From positions 1 through 6,497 of the forward strand of contig JBMOHS010000206.1 in the NCBI GenBank assembly GCA_049317725.1: a DNA stretch of 6,497 nucleotides, in the 5' to 3' direction. Origin of the DNA: CAIOZW01 sp049317725. Its GTDB lineage: Bacteria > Acidobacteriota > Blastocatellia > RBC074. Shown piece by piece: positions 4,303-6,497 of the stretch (positions are counted from its first letter, which is position 1; every line of letters begins with the position of its first letter). The notes beneath the pieces were generated by a model. It was given only the letters and a program-made list of their open reading frames with translations, ran no database searches and was not told where the DNA came from. The translations under genes were made by a program, and so were the position numbers.

Positions 4303-6497
4303 CCTTTGATCGCTTCTTTCACCTCGCCTCGTATGGGTTGCTCGGGACGGCCTTCTACGCGATGGTGGCGACCCGGCAGCTCCATCCGCTCGCCATTGCG
4401 CTCTTTCTGGCTGTACTCGGCACGGCGTGGCTGATCGATGAGGGAGTGATCAAATGGGCCCTCTCCAGAGGGCTGGCCAACGGGCTGGTCTTCGCGTGGA
4501 TTCCCGTGGTGATCATCGAGTGGCGGTTTCTCGGGCTCTCCCCAGTGCAGGTGATCATCCACTTTATCCTCCTGGCGGGTGCGCTCAAGCTGCTCCAGCG
4601 CAAGCGGACGGCGGACTGGCTCTGGCTCTACCTTGTCTCATTTGGCCAGTTGCTGCTTGCGGTGGGGATGGTCGCCGAGTCGTCATTCCTTCTCGTCTTG
4701 GTCGCCTACTTGATGATGGCGATTCTGGCGCTGATCGCCTTCGAGATTCGACGTTCCAAGGGAGCCTTCGCGGTGCAGGTCGGGGGCGGGGGAGTCGGGC
4801 CGATGCGCTACCGCAGAATCCTGCGCCGCGGGGCAGGACGGAGCCTCGAGCCCGGCTGGCGCTCCCTCGGCAGTGTGGCGACGCTCTTGCTGGTGGCCAT
4901 CTTTGCGTTGGCGGTGCCGATCTTTTTGACGATGCCCCGGCTCTCGCGACAGGCGCCCCGGGGCGGCATTCTCGCGGCGGAGGCCTTGTCGGGCTTCTCG
5001 GAACAGGTGCGGCTCGGCGAGGTGGCGCAGATCAAGCTCAATCCCGAGGTGGTCATGCGTGTCCGGGTCCGCTTTCCGGGCGGGGAGGCGGTGCAGCGCC
5101 TCTCCTGGCGGGGCGTGACGCTCGACCATTACGACGGACAGACCTGGAGCCGGACCGGCGGACGGACGCTTGCCCTGCGCAAGACCGAGAACGCCTATGC
5201 CATCGATGCCCGATTTGCCCCGCAAGGGGTCACTGAGCAGCGGTTCTTTCTGGAGCCCTTGACGGTCGACACCGTCTTTGTTGCCCCGCGGACGATGTTC
5301 GTGCTCGGGGTCAACTGGCTCTTCCGGGACAGCGCCGACGGGTTGTGGACCGAGCCCCATCCGACCCGCAAACTGGAGTACAGGGTCTACTCCGACACCC
5401 AGCGACCGACCGCTGAGCAGCTGCGGGCTGATCAAGAGCCTGCTCTCTCCGTCAGTCTCTCGGAGACTCAGCGGCAGCGCTACCTGCAGCTTCCGAAGGC
5501 GCACGATCCGCGGATTCCCGCGCTGGCCCGGCAGGTCGTGCGCGGCGCGACGACGCGGTACGACAAGGTGACGCGGCTGGAAGACCATCTGCGGACCCGT
5601 TACGGATATACGCTCGACTTGACGCGGGAAGAGGCGGGTGATCCGGTGGCAGACTTTCTCTTCCACGTCCGTCGGGGGCATTGCGAATACTTTGCCTCGG
5701 CGATGGTGCTGTTGCTGCGCTCGGTGGGGATTCCGTCGCGGCTGGTCAATGGGTTTCAGATGGGGGAGTACAACTCGTCGGCGGACTTCTACACCGTGCG
5801 CCAATCGGATGCCCATTCGTGGGTCGAGGTCCACTTTCCGCAAGCGGGTTGGGTCGCCTTCGATCCGACGCCTCCGGCCGGGCTCAGCCAGTATGGGGAT
5901 GGGTGGCAGGCCTCGCTTCGGAGGTGGCGGGAGACGATCGAGATGGCGTGGATGGAGCACGTCATCGGCTTTGACACGACCCATCAACTGACGCTGGCGG
6001 CAGGGATCCGGCGCTGGTTGACGACGAACCACGAGGAGACCTTGGGCTGGTGGGGAGAGCGGTCGTCCCATTGGCTCGAATGGTGGGAGAACTGGCGCGA
6101 GCACGAGCCGGGTCCAGAGCGGGGAGAGGGTGGAGAGGGGCGTGACACTCGACGGGCGGGGTCATCTCGCGGGGGGTGGCCCGGGTGGGCCAGTGGCGCG
6201 CTCTTCTGGGGCAGTCTCGCGCTGGCGCTATTGGGCGGGATTGGGCTCTGGTGGGGGTGGCAGACCGGTCGTGCCTGGATCCTCGGAAGGCGGTTGCGTA
6301 GCGATCCCAGCGCGGCCGCGCTCCAATTTTACCGGGAGATGTTGCAGTTGCTGCGGCGGCGGGGCCACTTCCGGGCGGCGCACCAGACGCCGTGGGAGTT
6401 TGCCGGGCAGGTCGGGCTGCCAGAGGTTGCCCAGTTGACTGCGCTCTACCACCGCGCACGGTTTGGGCACGATCCGCTGACCGAGGTGGAGGTGCGG
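4299..6497 (+). CDS. tgpA: TgpA-type membrane transglutaminase-like protein (3' end cut by the window)
   Basis: The frame is open for 733 codons to the last base with no stop, so the C-terminus is missing. Domains in order are an N-terminal TgpA_N/DUF3488 region, an extracytoplasmic part, the transglutaminase core, a late membrane segment and a DUF4129-like tail. The N-terminal region has six hydrophobic segments (about 8-24, 29-47, 59-76, 81-99, 107-124, 128-149) and a seventh at 190-210. The extracytoplasmic part carries the family pattern WRGVTLDHYDGQTW (270-283). The core spans about 405-525, with catalytic Cys462 in GHCEYFASAMVLLLRS, His506 in DAHSWVEVHF and Asp522 in FDPTPP, so the triad is intact. 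The late membrane segment lies at about 631-652. The tail, from about 670, includes TPWEFA and LTALYHRARFG. Known family members are membrane proteins with a periplasmic transglutaminase domain, and tgpA is reported essential in P. aeruginosa; their natural substrate is unsettled. Probably very few residues are missing. Confidence 0.92.
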   Translation, partial: MTFDRFFHLASYGLLGTAFYAMVATRQLHPLAIALFLAVLGTAWLIDEGVIKWALSRGLANGLVFAWIPVVIIEWRFLGLSPVQVIIHFILLAGALKLLQRKRTADWLWLYLVSFGQLLLAVGMVAESSFLLVLVAYLMMAILALIAFEIRRSKGAFAVQVGGGGVGPMRYRRILRRGAGRSLEPGWRSLGSVATLLLVAIFALAVPIFLTMPRLSRQAPRGGILAAEALSGFSEQVRLGEVAQIKLNPEVVMRVRVRFPGGEAVQRLSWRGVTLDHYDGQTWSRTGGRTLALRKTENAYAIDARFAPQGVTEQRFFLEPLTVDTVFVAPRTMFVLGVNWLFRDSADGLWTEPHPTRKLEYRVYSDTQRPTAEQLRADQEPALSVSLSETQRQRYLQLPKAHDPRIPALARQVVRGATTRYDKVTRLEDHLRTRYGYTLDLTREEAGDPVADFLFHVRRGHCEYFASAMVLLLRSVGIPSRLVNGFQMGEYNSSADFYTVRQSDAHSWVEVHFPQAGWVAFDPTPPAGLSQYGDGWQASLRRWRETIEMAWMEHVIGFDTTHQLTLAAGIRRWLTTNHEETLGWWGERSSHWLEWWENWREHEPGPERGEGGEGRDTRRAGSSRGGWPGWASGALFWGSLALALLGGIGLWWGWQTGRAWILGRRLRSDPSAAALQFYREMLQLLRRRGHFRAAHQTPWEFAGQVGLPEVAQLTALYHRARFGHDPLTEVEVR

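Noticed and set aside
4683..6104. Long minus-strand open frame (473 codons) opposite tgpA
   Set aside because: It lies fully inside a clearly recognised gene, is very rich in Arg, Pro and Gln with no domain, and is expected from high GC at third positions.

Overview
The window is GC-rich and almost fully coding. All four genes lie on the + strand: a secreted gamma-glutamyltransferase-family enzyme (43-1908), then a MoxR-family AAA+ ATPase (2085-3044), a membrane-anchored DUF58 protein (3094-4302) and a TgpA-type membrane transglutaminase (4299 to the window edge, open at its 3' end). No RNA gene, insertion sequence, CRISPR array or attachment site is visible. The organism cannot be named from this sequence. 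Strong G/C at third codon positions and an exported Ntn-hydrolase fit a bacterium. A Verrucomicrobiota or other GC-rich lineage with an outer envelope is a weak guess from the flavour of the MoxR sequence only.

Region 1 (1-1908) is the exported GGT-family enzyme, with a good ribosome-binding site and a hydrophobic signal segment. By eye it keeps the autoprocessing/nucleophile Thr and the Gly-Gly oxyanion motif. It has lost most residues that hold the glutamyl alpha-amino and alpha-carboxyl groups in E. coli GGT, so it may be an acylase or amidohydrolase of that fold rather than a true glutathione-degrading GGT. Region 2 (1909-2084) is the only sizeable gap. It holds a credible intrinsic terminator (1916-1942), a weak extended -10 element, and an unusual purine-then-pyrimidine leader before the ATPase.

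Region 3 (2085-6497) is the well-known MoxR-DUF58-transglutaminase cassette. The spacing is tight: 49 nt between the ATPase and DUF58, and a 4-nt ATGA overlap between DUF58 and tgpA. The same order is known in many bacteria, including the Pseudomonas aeruginosa tgpA locus. Inference: the cytosolic ATPase acts with the DUF58 protein as a chaperone-like module for assembling or activating the membrane transglutaminase, whose Cys-His-Asp domain lies outside the cytoplasmic membrane.

Nothing here is clearly a new system. The points most worth checking are the altered substrate pocket of the GGT-like enzyme, the changed signature motif of the DUF58 protein, the uncertain start and odd leader of the ATPase, and a Trp-rich juxtamembrane segment in the transglutaminase.
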